This document shows positions 49,758 through 58,670 of a stretch of DNA of 64,000 nucleotides, piece after piece. Source of the DNA: Tabrizicola sp. (lineage in GTDB: Bacteria; Pseudomonadota; Alphaproteobacteria; Rhodobacterales; Rhodobacteraceae); the NCBI RefSeq assembly GCF_030373185.1, contig NZ_JAUCZH010000006.1, positions 1-64,000 of the forward strand, written 5' to 3'. Position 1 is the first letter of the stretch; each line of letters opens with the position of its first letter. A model generated the notes under the pieces. It saw nothing but the letters and a program-made list of their open reading frames with translations, was not told the DNA's origin and did no database searches. Both the position numbers and the translations under genes were made by a program.

Positions 49758-50558
49758 ATGCAAGACGATCAGATCCTGCTGCAAGACATTGACGGTGACG
49801 GCATCCTGCGCCTGAACCTGAACGACACCCGCCGCCGAAACGCCCTTTCCGAGGCGATGCTGGCACGGTTGGCCAGCGCCTTTGCCGAAGCGGGGGCCAA
49901 CCCTTCGGTGCGGGTGGTTGTACTTGCGGCAACCGGGCCAGCCTTTTGCGCAGGCCATGATTTGAAGGAACTGACCGCAGGTCGCGCAGCACCAGATCGC
50001 GGCCGGGCATACTTCGCGCATGTCATGGCAACGTGTTCCGGCGTGATGCAGGCGATTGTGACCTGCCCGAAGCCGGTCATTGCAGAAGTCGCAGGCATCG
50101 CCACTGCGGCAGGGTGCCAGCTGGTCGCAAGTTGCGATCTTGCCGTGGCGGCAGACACAGCGCAGTTCAGCACGCCGGGCGTGCATATCGGCTTGTTCTG
50201 TTCCACCCCGATGGTGGCCCTTTCACGCAACGTCAGCGCCAAGCACGCGATGGAGATGCTTTTGACCGGTGACATGACACCCGCCACCCGCGCTGCCGAG
50301 ATCGGACTGGTCAACAAGGTCGTCGCCGCTGATGAGTTGCAGGCCGCGACGATGGGATTGGCGCGCAAGATCGCGTCCCGATCCGCCATGACGCTGGCCA
50401 CCGGAAAACGCGCCTTTTACGCCCAACGCGAAATGTCCTTGGCCGAGGCTTACGACTACGCTTCGGGCGTCATGGTTGAAAACATGCTGGCCCGCGACGC
50501 AGATGAAGGCATCGGCGCCTTCATCGAGAAGCGCGCGCCGCGTTGGCAGGACGCATGA
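49758..50558 (+). CDS. Enoyl-CoA hydratase/isomerase-fold protein lacking the catalytic pair
   Basis: 266 aa crotonase-fold protein with the oxyanion-hole loops FCAGHDLKEL and VAGIATAAGCQL. The two glutamates used by classic hydratases are replaced: GxxCE is AGCQL, and the second (FxxPE) is FSTPGVHIG. It therefore resembles ECHDC3-type relatives more than MmgE- or DmdD-like hydratases, and may not hydrate. Stop codon overlaps the ligase start (ATGA). Its position suits a step after CoA activation. Confidence 0.82.
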   Translation: MQDDQILLQDIDGDGILRLNLNDTRRRNALSEAMLARLASAFAEAGANPSVRVVVLAATGPAFCAGHDLKELTAGRAAPDRGRAYFAHVMATCSGVMQAIVTCPKPVIAEVAGIATAAGCQLVASCDLAVAADTAQFSTPGVHIGLFCSTPMVALSRNVSAKHAMEMLLTGDMTPATRAAEIGLVNKVVAADELQAATMGLARKIASRSAMTLATGKRAFYAQREMSLAEAYDYASGVMVENMLARDADEGIGAFIEKRAPRWQDA

Positions 50559-52198
50559 GGGCGATGGTGGAAAACCCCTTTGACTCCGGGCTGGACCGCA
50601 ACCCCGCAAACCATCAGCCCCTGACACCGCTTACCTTTCTGGAACGCGCGGCCAGCGTCTTTCCCGATCACACCGCAATCATCCACGGGGACTTGCGGCG
50701 TAGCTATGCCGCGTTCTACGCCCGCTCTCGGCGTCTGGCCTCGGCACTTGCGCAGGTCGGCATCGGCAGGGGAGACACCGTTTCGGCCCTGCTTGCGAAT
50801 ACTCCGGCGATGCTGGAATGCCACTATGGGGTGCCGATGTGCGGCGCGGTGCTGCATTCGATCAACACGCGGCTCGATGCGGCGACAATCGGTTTTCAAC
50901 TGGATCACGCGATGGCAAAGGTCGTGATCGTCGACAGCGAATTCATGCCCCTCCTGCAAGAGGCTATGGCCTGCGCCACTGTCCGCCCGATCGTGATCCG
51001 CTATGACGATCCGGAATTCACCGGTGCGACCCAAGGCCCCGATGTGCAGGATTATGAAGCCTTTCTTTCCTCGGGTGACCCGGAATTTGACTGGCTGATG
51101 CCCAAGGATGAATGGGACGCGATCTCGATCAACTATACTTCCGGCACCACGGGTGATCCCAAAGGTGTCGTGTCGCATCATCGGGGGGCCTATCTTCTGG
51201 CGCAGGGCAATGCCCTGACCACCTCGATGCAGAAACACGCGGTCTATCTGTGGACCCTTCCCATGTTTCACTGCAACGGCTGGTGTTTCCCATGGACCCT
51301 GTCGGCCATTGTCGGCACCCATGTCTGCCTGCGGCAGGTCCGTGCCGAGCCGATCTGGCGGGCGCTGGCCGAAGACGGCGTGACCCACCTGTGCGGCGCG
51401 CCCATCGTGATGTCGCTGATGATCTCGGCCCCGGACGCTGTGAAGCGCGACCTTGGCCGGACCGTGCAGTTCTACACCGCCGCCGCGCCGCCGCCTGAAA
51501 AGCTGCTGGCCGACATGCGGGAGGCGGGCTTTGAAGTGACCCATCTATACGGCCTGACCGAAACCTATGGCCCGGCTGTGGTGAATGACTGGCACGCGGA
51601 CTGGTCGGCCCTGCCGCCGGATCGGCAGGCCGCACTCAAGGCGCGTCAGGGCGTGCGTTACTTGCCGCTGGAGAAGGTGGACGTGCTGGACCCCGAAACC
51701 ATGCGCCCCGTCCCGCGTGATGGCCAGACGATGGGCGAAGTTATGTTTCGCGGAAATGTCGTGATGAAGGGCTATTTCCGCAACCCCAAGGCCACGGCCG
51801 AGGCGTTTGCCGGGGGATGGTTCCATTCCGGCGACCTTGGCGTGATGCATCCCGACGGCTATCTGCAATTGAAGGACCGGTCCAAGGACATCATCATTTC
51901 TGGCGGCGAGAACATCTCGTCAATCGAAGTGGAAGAGGCGCTTTACCGGCATCCCGCCGTTGCCGTCGCCGCCGTGGTGGCGATGCCGCATGACAAGTGG
52001 GGCGAGACGCCCTGCGCTTTCGTCGAACTGACCGACGGCAAGACGGCAGATGCCGAGGAACTGCGCAGCTGGTGCCGCGAACATCTGGCTGCCTACAAGG
52101 TGCCGGCGGCGTTCGTCTTCATGCCGATCCCCCGGACTTCGACGGGCAAGATCCAGAAATTCAACCTGCGCGCGGAAGCGCGAAAGATTGCAGGCTGA
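50555..52198 (+). CDS. Acyl-CoA ligase, DmdB-like
   Basis: 547 aa ANL-superfamily acyl-CoA synthetase. ATP loop ISINYTSGTTGDPKGVVSHH, A5 YGLTETYGPAVV, A7 WFHSGDLGVMHPDGYLQLKDR, A8 hinge DIIISGGENISSIEVE and the catalytic lysine in RTSTGKIQKF. It matches the length and N-terminus (NPANHQPLTPLTFLERAA) of methylmercaptopropionate-CoA ligase DmdB and similar medium-chain ligases. The ATG at 50555 overlaps the preceding stop; 50564 is an alternative. Probable role: activation of the acid left after demethylation. Confidence 0.85.
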   Translation: MRAMVENPFDSGLDRNPANHQPLTPLTFLERAASVFPDHTAIIHGDLRRSYAAFYARSRRLASALAQVGIGRGDTVSALLANTPAMLECHYGVPMCGAVLHSINTRLDAATIGFQLDHAMAKVVIVDSEFMPLLQEAMACATVRPIVIRYDDPEFTGATQGPDVQDYEAFLSSGDPEFDWLMPKDEWDAISINYTSGTTGDPKGVVSHHRGAYLLAQGNALTTSMQKHAVYLWTLPMFHCNGWCFPWTLSAIVGTHVCLRQVRAEPIWRALAEDGVTHLCGAPIVMSLMISAPDAVKRDLGRTVQFYTAAAPPPEKLLADMREAGFEVTHLYGLTETYGPAVVNDWHADWSALPPDRQAALKARQGVRYLPLEKVDVLDPETMRPVPRDGQTMGEVMFRGNVVMKGYFRNPKATAEAFAGGWFHSGDLGVMHPDGYLQLKDRSKDIIISGGENISSIEVEEALYRHPAVAVAAVVAMPHDKWGETPCAFVELTDGKTADAEELRSWCREHLAAYKVPAAFVFMPIPRTSTGKIQKFNLRAEARKIAG

Positions 52199-52268
52199 CT
52201 CCTTTGCCATGTCACTGGAAACCCGTTGGCAGACGCGGTCGCATTGTCGCACGGCGCGCCGGGGGGGT

Positions 52269-52292
52269 CGCGCGGCCCTTTGTTGCCGCGCG
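52269..52292. terminator. Hairpin between convergent genes
   Basis: CGCGCGGC and GCCGCGCG form a perfect 8 bp GC stem with an 8 nt loop, midway between the ligase stop and the GNAT stop. There is no T-run, so termination would be weak or bidirectional. Confidence 0.45.
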
Positions 52293-52341
52293 GCGCTGGC
52301 AGTCTGATGGCCCGGTAGGCTGCACTTGCCGGCTGGTCGGC

Positions 52342-53025
52342 TCAGCCATTCAGCAATGACAGGCGGGGGTCACCCTTGGGCAGCACCGTAAAGCTGTTGC
52401 GGGTAAACGACCCGAAAGCGTAGTCCCGGCGTTCGTGGACCATATAGATATCGAAGCCCGCACGTTTGCAGCCTTTCAGTGAGGCCATGTTGTCGCCGGC
52501 AACGAAGGTCATTGCATAGTCGCAATTGATATTGCGCGCCTGTTCGGCGATCAGAAACATCGCCTCGGCCATGATGCGCTGCCCACGATAGGCTGGTGGG
52601 GTATAGGCGTTCTCAAGGATCGCCTCATTGCGCGCCAGCACCGGAAAGCCCCAGGGCTTTGCCTGGATCTTGTCGTTCTGGTCCGCACCCATCAACCATT
52701 GCATATAGCAAGGCGTCCCGTTGGTTTCGTCGATCGCGACGTAGGGTGTCGGAATGTCTGCCTCCAGATGTTCCATCCGGTAACGGACCTCGATCGCATC
52801 CGCCGGATCGGTGCCTGTCAGCCGATGCCCGAACAGGGCCGCTTCATCGCCGGGCGCGAAGGGCCGGACATGCAGCGGGATCTTTGCTTTTGGCGGTTCG
52901 ACCGGTTCACTCAGGGTCCGGCGCAGCCCGAACCGCCAGGAATAGCTGTACGGGCCTTTCCGAAGACGCCAGGCGATCCTGTCACCCAACGTGCGTTCAA
53001 CGACAACCGTGTCTGCTTCCGACAT
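52342..53025 (-). CDS. GNAT-family N-acyltransferase-like protein
   Basis: 227 aa. The acetyl-CoA-binding pattern of GNAT enzymes is visible as AYTPPAYRGQRIMAEAMFLIAEQ (R/Q-x-x-G-x-G/A variant), with a conserved GCKRAGFDIYMVHERRDYAFG near the C-terminus. The frame is open far beyond its start, but only the ATG at 53025 has a ribosome site (AGGTG) and normal coding bias. Divergent from the FemAB-like gene. Given the polysaccharide genes to the right, it may decorate a glycan or amino acid precursor. Confidence 0.75.
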   Translation of the reverse strand: MSEADTVVVERTLGDRIAWRLRKGPYSYSWRFGLRRTLSEPVEPPKAKIPLHVRPFAPGDEAALFGHRLTGTDPADAIEVRYRMEHLEADIPTPYVAIDETNGTPCYMQWLMGADQNDKIQAKPWGFPVLARNEAILENAYTPPAYRGQRIMAEAMFLIAEQARNINCDYAMTFVAGDNMASLKGCKRAGFDIYMVHERRDYAFGSFTRNSFTVLPKGDPRLSLLNG

Positions 53026-53397
53026 TGCACCTACCCCCCAAGTTACCTTCGGCAATTGTGATGTGAACCAGGGCATCAGGCAACTGCGGATATCGCCTTG
53101 CCCTGAAAGGCTGCATTTGACGGGGCCGCCGTCGCTGAATTGTCCACAATTCAGGGTGCCAGAAAAGGCCTTGCCAAGATGGAAGCCTACAAGGCAAGTT
53201 TTCCCTTGATCGGCGTCAAGTGGCGTGTGTCCGGCGTTTTGACGCTGGTCACCCTTCGCCGGAATGGGCGCTTGCGCTTGGCTGGGACATTTGGTTTCTC
53301 TTGCCCGCGTGTCTTTCGCGCCCTGGATACATGCCGGGTTTAAATGTGCTGGTTCCTGGCGCGCTCTTGCCGGGCCACTGTGAGTAGGAAGGCAGAC
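53026..53397. other. Divergent promoter region of two acyltransferase genes
   Basis: 372 bp without a supported gene. It contains a perfect inverted repeat CTGAATTG-TCCA-CAATTCAG (53135-53154), a good candidate for a regulator site controlling either gene. Confidence 0.5.
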
Positions 53398-54540
53398 ATG
53401 ACGGACTCGCTCGCTGACACTGGGGTTCGTGGCGGTGCGCCCGGCGGCCAGGCAAGGACCATCGCGGTTCACCATGACTGGAAGGCCCTGGAGCCGGACT
53501 GGCGCAAGCTGGAGGAAGACGGCCATGCCACTGTCTTTCAGACATATGACTGGGCTTCGGCCTGGTATGCCAACACAAGCAAACATGGCCTCGCCAAGCC
53601 CCTGATCGTCACTGTGGCCGACGCGGGTGGCATTGTCTGGATCCTTCCGCTTTGCCGCCACCGCTGGAAGGGGATGAATTTCATCTCGCTTGCTGACCTT
53701 GGGGTCAGCGATTACGGCGGAGTTGTCATGGCCCGGGACGACCGGATCAGCTCGGCAGAGGTGCCGGGTGTCATGTCGGACATCCTGCGGGCGCTGCCGC
53801 GGTGTGACATGGTGCATTTTCAGAAGCTGCAACAGCAGATCGAAGGCAAGCCCAACCCGCTGTTGCAGGTTGGTCATGTCGTCGCCATGCGCGAAAGCTG
53901 CTATGGGATCGACGTGCGGCGGCCTTGGGGAGAATTGTCCAAGGAAATCATGCAATCGCGTCTGCGGTCGACCATCCGGCAGCAAAAGAAAAAGATCGCG
54001 GCAATCGGGCCGATCAGCCTCGAGCATGTCTCGGATCCCCAGTCCATCGGGTCGGCAATGGATGCGCTGTTCAAGATGCGGCGTGGCAGATTCGAACGAA
54101 TTGGCCGCCCCGACACGCCCGAGGTCTGGCGCAGTTTCTATAGCGACGTAGCCCGGAATCCGGAAAGAACTCTGGATGTCTGCGTGACGACAATGCGGGT
54201 CGCGGATACGCCTGTCGCCGTGTCCTTTGGCCTGACGCGGGGAAAGGCGTATCACTCTGTCATGCCGACGTTCGCCGCCGAGGAATGGGAAGCCTACCGG
54301 CCCGGAATGCTGATGTTTGACGCGATGCTGGAAGAATACGGCCCGCGAATGGGCTTTGAAGGCTATTTCGATTTCACGATCGGGGACGAGCCCTACAAGC
54401 AGCGCTTCGGCGCCATTGGCCAGCCCTTGATGGAATGCATGTCCCCCCGAAGCCTCAAGGGCGCGCTCGCCTTCCTGTACTGGCGCGCAAAGGCTGCACG
54501 GCGCCATCGCCCGACCAAAGGCGCCGAAGGCAACGAGTAG
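53398..54540 (+). CDS. FemAB/BcsL-like GNAT acyltransferase
   Basis: 380 aa. It has the CelD/BcsL-type double GNAT fold: HATVFQTYDWASAWYANTSKH near the N-terminus, then GIVWILPLCRHRWKGMNFISLADLG, and a second domain with DTPVAVSFGLTRGKAYHSVMPTF and the C-terminal DFTIGDEPYKQRFGAIGQP. Family members (BcsL and relatives) are found in polysaccharide operons and probably acylate the product or its carriers. AGGAAGG precedes the ATG at 53398. The exo operon begins 600 bp downstream. Confidence 0.8.
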   Translation: MTDSLADTGVRGGAPGGQARTIAVHHDWKALEPDWRKLEEDGHATVFQTYDWASAWYANTSKHGLAKPLIVTVADAGGIVWILPLCRHRWKGMNFISLADLGVSDYGGVVMARDDRISSAEVPGVMSDILRALPRCDMVHFQKLQQQIEGKPNPLLQVGHVVAMRESCYGIDVRRPWGELSKEIMQSRLRSTIRQQKKKIAAIGPISLEHVSDPQSIGSAMDALFKMRRGRFERIGRPDTPEVWRSFYSDVARNPERTLDVCVTTMRVADTPVAVSFGLTRGKAYHSVMPTFAAEEWEAYRPGMLMFDAMLEEYGPRMGFEGYFDFTIGDEPYKQRFGAIGQPLMECMSPRSLKGALAFLYWRAKAARRHRPTKGAEGNE

Positions 54541-55159
54541 TGCGGACCCGCTCCTTGCCGCAGCGCCGCTGACCTCAGTGTTGGCTGTCCCGACCAATCC
54601 CAAGCCCGGCCCCAAGCCCGGAGTCTTGCGACGAAGGCCTTCCGTCAGGCAGGTTAGCCCCGCGCAGATCTCTGCCGATCAGGCGGGTTGACCCGAGTCA
54701 GGCGGCGGTGTCGGGCAAGGCTTGCGTGATATCAGGCCAGTCAACCCGGCATTGTATGACTGCTATTTTTGCCAATTTGGAAACAATCAAAAGCCCACAC
54801 TATAGGTTGCCGGGCGGCAAAACATCGAACCCTGGCCGCCTTCGCCGACCAATACGGAAGCTAGAGAAGCCACCGCACCATCGAATCGGTCCTGGGGCAA
54901 GTTGCCCATTCCGAAACAGGCGTTTGCTAATGTGTCATTCCTGTGGCGTATTGCAATCACAGGATGTATTTCGCCATCGAAAATACCCGCATAACTAGTG
55001 CGTTTCGTTCAAACTTCTGCATTCCTGATCAAGAGGCGCTAGCATTGTGACACAGTTCGGCCTTATTCTAACGTTGTGGACGTAGCAGCCTCTGTCTGAA
55101 ACGGAACGCAGCTTCATCCGTCCGCGGCGTGCATACGAAGAGTGGTGGATTTTTTTGAA
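54541..55159. other. Long leader upstream of the exopolysaccharide operon
   Basis: About 620 bp, noticeably more A/T-rich towards the right end, with no supported gene. It holds an inverted repeat TCCTGTG...CACAGGA (54939-54964) and a run of T (55149-55156) just before the exoY start. The operon promoter and a possible regulatory leader should be here. Confidence 0.5.
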
Positions 55160-55858
55160 ATGAAACACAATTACCTGCAGACAACACAACAAGATGCGAT
55201 TCTGCTTCCATCTGCGCAACAATCCGCACACCACGGTGAGGCGCCATGTGGCGGGCAGGTGAAGCGGGCGTTCGACATCGTTCTGGCTCTACTGGCAATT
55301 ATCCTTCTTTCTCCGTTGCTTATCGGCCTCGCGCTTGCGATCCGGCTGTCGGACGGTGGACCGGCGTTGTTCGGCCAGACGCGAATCGGGTGCCAAGGCA
55401 AAGAGTTCAGGATCTGGAAGTTCCGCAGCATGGTGCCGAATGCGGCTGCAATGCTTCGGGACCATCTGGAACGTAATCCACAGGCTGAATTGGAGTGGCA
55501 GAAGACCCGCAAACTCAAGTTTGATCCGCGGATTACGTCATTGGGCAGGGTTCTGCGAAAGTACAGCATCGACGAATTGCCTCAGCTGTTCAATATTCTT
55601 GTGGGTGACATGAGTTTTGTTGGACCGCGCCCAATTGACCAATCCGAATGCGTCCGATTTGGCCATTCCTTGCGTCATTACCTTCGCTGCCGCCCGGGCC
55701 TTACGGGCATGTGGCAGGTAAGCGGCCGCAGCGACACGTCTTATGATCGCCGCGTTGCACTTGACCGTTATTATGCGATCCATTCTTCACTGCTTCTTGA
55801 TTTGTCGCTTGTTCTGAAAACGGTACCAGTCGCAATCAATGGACGCGGTTCTTACTGA
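55160..55858 (+). CDS. exoY: Undecaprenyl-phosphate sugar-1-phosphate transferase, ExoY-like
   Basis: 232 aa. It has one membrane helix (FDIVLALLAIILLSPLLIGLALA) and the bacterial sugar transferase domain: IGCQGKEFRIWKFRSMV, RVLRKYSIDELPQLFNIL, GDMSFVGPRPI, and the C-terminal YLRCRPGLTGMWQVSGRSDT with LDRYYAIHSS. It adds the first sugar phosphate to the lipid carrier. Start ATG 55160; GTG codons at 55142 and 55145 are alternatives because no strong ribosome site is present. Opens the exo operon. Confidence 0.92.
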   Translation: MKHNYLQTTQQDAILLPSAQQSAHHGEAPCGGQVKRAFDIVLALLAIILLSPLLIGLALAIRLSDGGPALFGQTRIGCQGKEFRIWKFRSMVPNAAAMLRDHLERNPQAELEWQKTRKLKFDPRITSLGRVLRKYSIDELPQLFNILVGDMSFVGPRPIDQSECVRFGHSLRHYLRCRPGLTGMWQVSGRSDTSYDRRVALDRYYAIHSSLLLDLSLVLKTVPVAINGRGSY

Positions 55859-55899
55859 AGGCCCTTCGATCCCTGGCCGGCAATTGAAGGAATAGACGG

Positions 55900-57162
55900 A
55901 TGTGGTTTGGTAAGTGGTTCTGGGGCATGCTGTTGCAGCTTTGTCTGCTGCCTGCGGTCGTGCTTGCCGACAGTTACCGGATCGGCCCGGGAGATGTTCT
56001 GAGCCTGCGTGTTCTCGAATGGCAGCCGCTTGAAAATCGCGCCCAGGAGTGGGAGGCGATGCGGGCTGAGCTTCGGGTGGATTCCGATGGAATGGTCAGC
56101 GTGCCATTCCTCGGGCCGGTCAAGGCCGACACATTGACCCCTGCGGATTTGTCGGTGCTGATTGCCGACGGCTTGCAGCAAAGACTCGCTATTTCGGCGT
56201 CACTGGATGCCATCGTGCAGGTGGCAACCTACCGGCCAGTGTATGTGTCCGGTGCGGTGCGCACCCCGGGAGAGTTTCAGTTCCGGCCGGGGTTGACTGC
56301 GGCGCAGCTTGTTGCACAGGCCGGGGGGGGCGCTCTTGGGCAGGGGGCCGGGGCGATTGACCCGCGCGACATCCTCTCGCGTGAAGGCACCATGCGTCTT
56401 CTGAACCTTGAGGGTGAGAGGCTGGCGATCCGGCGCGCCATGCTGCAAGCCGCCATCGAGGGTCTGGACACTCTGGTGGTGCCGCCACGTCAAGGGGGCG
56501 CAAGCTGGCCACTTGGTCTGGTGACAAGCGAAAACGAGGTGCTTCGGCTGCGCAAGGAGCGCCGCACACGGGAACTGGCGGCGCTCGACAACCAGATCGT
56601 TCTTCTGAACAACGAGATCGAGTCACTGACCGGGCGATCCGAAGCACTGGAGTCCTTGATCGAAAGCGCCCGGCGCGAGAATGAAAACGCCCAGTCCCTC
56701 GCCGAGCGCGGGCTGGCCGCAACCGCGCGCGTGTCCGAGACCGAGCGCACTGTCGCGCTGGTCGAGGCGCAGCTTCTGGACGTCTCCACCGCCATACTGC
56801 GCGCCCGGCAGGGGATAACGCTGGCTGAATCGGAGAAGCTGGCACTGCGTGACCGGGAATTGATTGCAGACATGCAGGAGTTGCAGCGGGTGGAGGAGGA
56901 ACTGGAGCGTGTTCTGGCCACCCTTGACACCCAGCAAGGCCTTGCCATTGCGGAAACCGGGTTGGTGTTGCGCGGCGGCATGGCGGAAGAAGATACGGCG
57001 CTGCCGGAACCCGTTGTTACAATCCTGCGCGGTCAGGGCGAAGACGCTGTCAGGTTGTCCGGGCTGGAGACGCTACTTGCCCCCGGAGACGTGGTAACCG
57101 TCGCGATGCCGCGGAACTGGGGGCGCTGGTTTGATGACCAGCGCGGCATCGCAAACCAATGA
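55900..57162 (+). CDS. exoF: Polysaccharide export protein, ExoF-like
   Basis: 420 aa. A signal peptide (MLLQLCLLPAVVLA, cleaved before DSYRIG) precedes the poly-export domain (SYRIGPGDVLSLRVLEW, PVYVSGAVRTPGEFQF) and SLBB-like part. From about 205 to 350 a long coiled coil follows (LRKERRTRELAALDNQIVLL). The tail has ILRGQGEDAVRLSGLETLL. It is periplasmic and works with ExoP in export. AAGGAA at good distance; the stop overlaps the flippase start. Confidence 0.9.
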   Translation: MWFGKWFWGMLLQLCLLPAVVLADSYRIGPGDVLSLRVLEWQPLENRAQEWEAMRAELRVDSDGMVSVPFLGPVKADTLTPADLSVLIADGLQQRLAISASLDAIVQVATYRPVYVSGAVRTPGEFQFRPGLTAAQLVAQAGGGALGQGAGAIDPRDILSREGTMRLLNLEGERLAIRRAMLQAAIEGLDTLVVPPRQGGASWPLGLVTSENEVLRLRKERRTRELAALDNQIVLLNNEIESLTGRSEALESLIESARRENENAQSLAERGLAATARVSETERTVALVEAQLLDVSTAILRARQGITLAESEKLALRDRELIADMQELQRVEEELERVLATLDTQQGLAIAETGLVLRGGMAEEDTALPEPVVTILRGQGEDAVRLSGLETLLAPGDVVTVAMPRNWGRWFDDQRGIANQ

Positions 57163-58670
57163 GCGCTGACGTCGGTGATACGCGGTCGGATCCGGCCGCA
57201 GCGGTGCCGCGCATGCATCAGCACGTCTCCGAAGGGCGCGGTCGCAGGGCCGTGCTTGGCGTCGGCTGGTCGGCGCTGAACACCGGCTCGGCGATGCTGA
57301 TCGCGATGATCGTCTTCGTCATAACCTCGCGGCTTCTGGGTCCGGACGAATTCGGCATCGTGGCATTTGCGCTTTCGATCATTGCCATCGTCGGCTGCGC
57401 CACACCGGGTGGATTCGGTGAAGCCATCATCCAGCGTACCGAGATTGCCGATGATCATCTCGATACCGTGTTCTGGCTGTGCATCATTTCCGGACTGGTG
57501 ATGTTCGTGCTGATCCTGCTGCTGGCCGGTACCGTAGCGGAAATCTCCGGTGAGCCGGTGATGGCCCTGCTGCTGCCGTTCTTTGGCGTGAAGCTGGTTC
57601 TTGATCTGGCGGCGGTGGTGCCACAGGCGCTGGTCATCCGTGCAATGCGTTTCAAGCACGTCGCGGCGCGCACCGCGATCGGCAACAGCGTGGGCGGCGT
57701 GATCTGTGTTGCCATGGCGCTTAACGGCTACGGGCTCTGGGCTTTGGCGATGGCACCGATGGTCACATCCGTGGTGTCGCTGATCATCCTTGCGTGGGCT
57801 GCGCGCTGGTGGCCGGGGTTCGGGCTGCGGATCAGTGCGCTGCGCGATCTTTTGCGGTTCGGCCTTTTTGCGTCGGGCAACAATGCACTGTACTTCCTTA
57901 ACCTTGACCGGTTGCTGCTGGGGTTTCTGGCAGGACCGGCGGTCCTGGGTCTCTACTTTCTAGGCAGACGGCTTTTCGACCTGTTGAGCGGGGTGACCGC
58001 CGGGGCTATCCTGCCTGTCACCAATGTGTTTTTTGCCTCTATCCAGAACGAACCGGGCAAGCAGATCGGGGCCTACAGCAACGCGATACGTGCCACCACA
58101 CTGGCCGTCTTTCCGCTTTTCGGCGGTCTTTATGCCCTGGCCGACAGCGCCGTTCCGATGATCTTCGGCAGCCATTGGGATCCAGCCATGCCGGCGGTCA
58201 AGGCGTTTGCGATCATCGGATTGATGGGGGGGCTTTTTGTGCCGTCCTCGTCGCTGGCGATTGGTCTGGGGCGTGCGGATATGTGGTTCGTGGTCGATCT
58301 GCTGCGCCAGATTCTTGTGGTTTCGGCGATCCTGCTGTTCGTCAGCAGTGGGCTGGAAGCCGTCATGACAAGCCTTGTGGTGGTGAATGCCGCCATGTTG
58401 CCAGCCTGCTTTCTGATCGCACGAAGGCTGATCCAGATGCCTTTGCGACAGTATCTGGAAGCGCTGATGCTGCCGCTTCTGGCGACAGGGGTGATGTGCG
58501 GTGCCATCGTTGCGCTGCCGTGGCTTCTGCCGGCATTGCGACCAACGGTGGTGCTGGCGACTCAGATGGTTGTGGGGGCGTCGGTCTATCTTGGCATCGT
58601 GCTGAGCATGTCCAGACAACAGATTGCCGAACTGAGACAGGCCTTTTCAAGGGGGGCTGCCGGTGACTGA
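57159..58670 (+). CDS. Polysaccharide flippase (Wzx/MATE-like)
   Basis: 503 aa with about 12-14 predicted helices. Typical elements of the polysaccharide synthesis family are NTGSAMLIAMIVFVITSRLL near the start, LGPDEFGIVAFALSI and the later NALYFLNLDRLLLGFLAGP. It should flip lipid-linked repeat units to the periplasm. The ATG overlaps the exoF stop (ATGA), and the end overlaps the glycosyltransferase start. Confidence 0.9.
   Translation: MSADVGDTRSDPAAAVPRMHQHVSEGRGRRAVLGVGWSALNTGSAMLIAMIVFVITSRLLGPDEFGIVAFALSIIAIVGCATPGGFGEAIIQRTEIADDHLDTVFWLCIISGLVMFVLILLLAGTVAEISGEPVMALLLPFFGVKLVLDLAAVVPQALVIRAMRFKHVAARTAIGNSVGGVICVAMALNGYGLWALAMAPMVTSVVSLIILAWAARWWPGFGLRISALRDLLRFGLFASGNNALYFLNLDRLLLGFLAGPAVLGLYFLGRRLFDLLSGVTAGAILPVTNVFFASIQNEPGKQIGAYSNAIRATTLAVFPLFGGLYALADSAVPMIFGSHWDPAMPAVKAFAIIGLMGGLFVPSSSLAIGLGRADMWFVVDLLRQILVVSAILLFVSSGLEAVMTSLVVVNAAMLPACFLIARRLIQMPLRQYLEALMLPLLATGVMCGAIVALPWLLPALRPTVVLATQMVVGASVYLGIVLSMSRQQIAELRQAFSRGAAGD

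Noticed and set aside
47445-52198. Firm naming of the unit as dmdA-dmdD-dmdB for DMSP
   Set aside because: The demethylase is only DmdA-like, the crotonase lacks the hydratase residues and dmdC is missing, so gene symbols were left empty.
53026-54615. Extension of the GNAT frame to a 757 aa protein
   Set aside because: The upstream part is the antisense of the FemAB-like gene; the ATG at 53025 has a ribosome site and the coding bias begins there.
54708-54998. 96-codon open frame in the exo leader
   Set aside because: No ribosome site and amino acid content unlike a real protein; more likely leader sequence.
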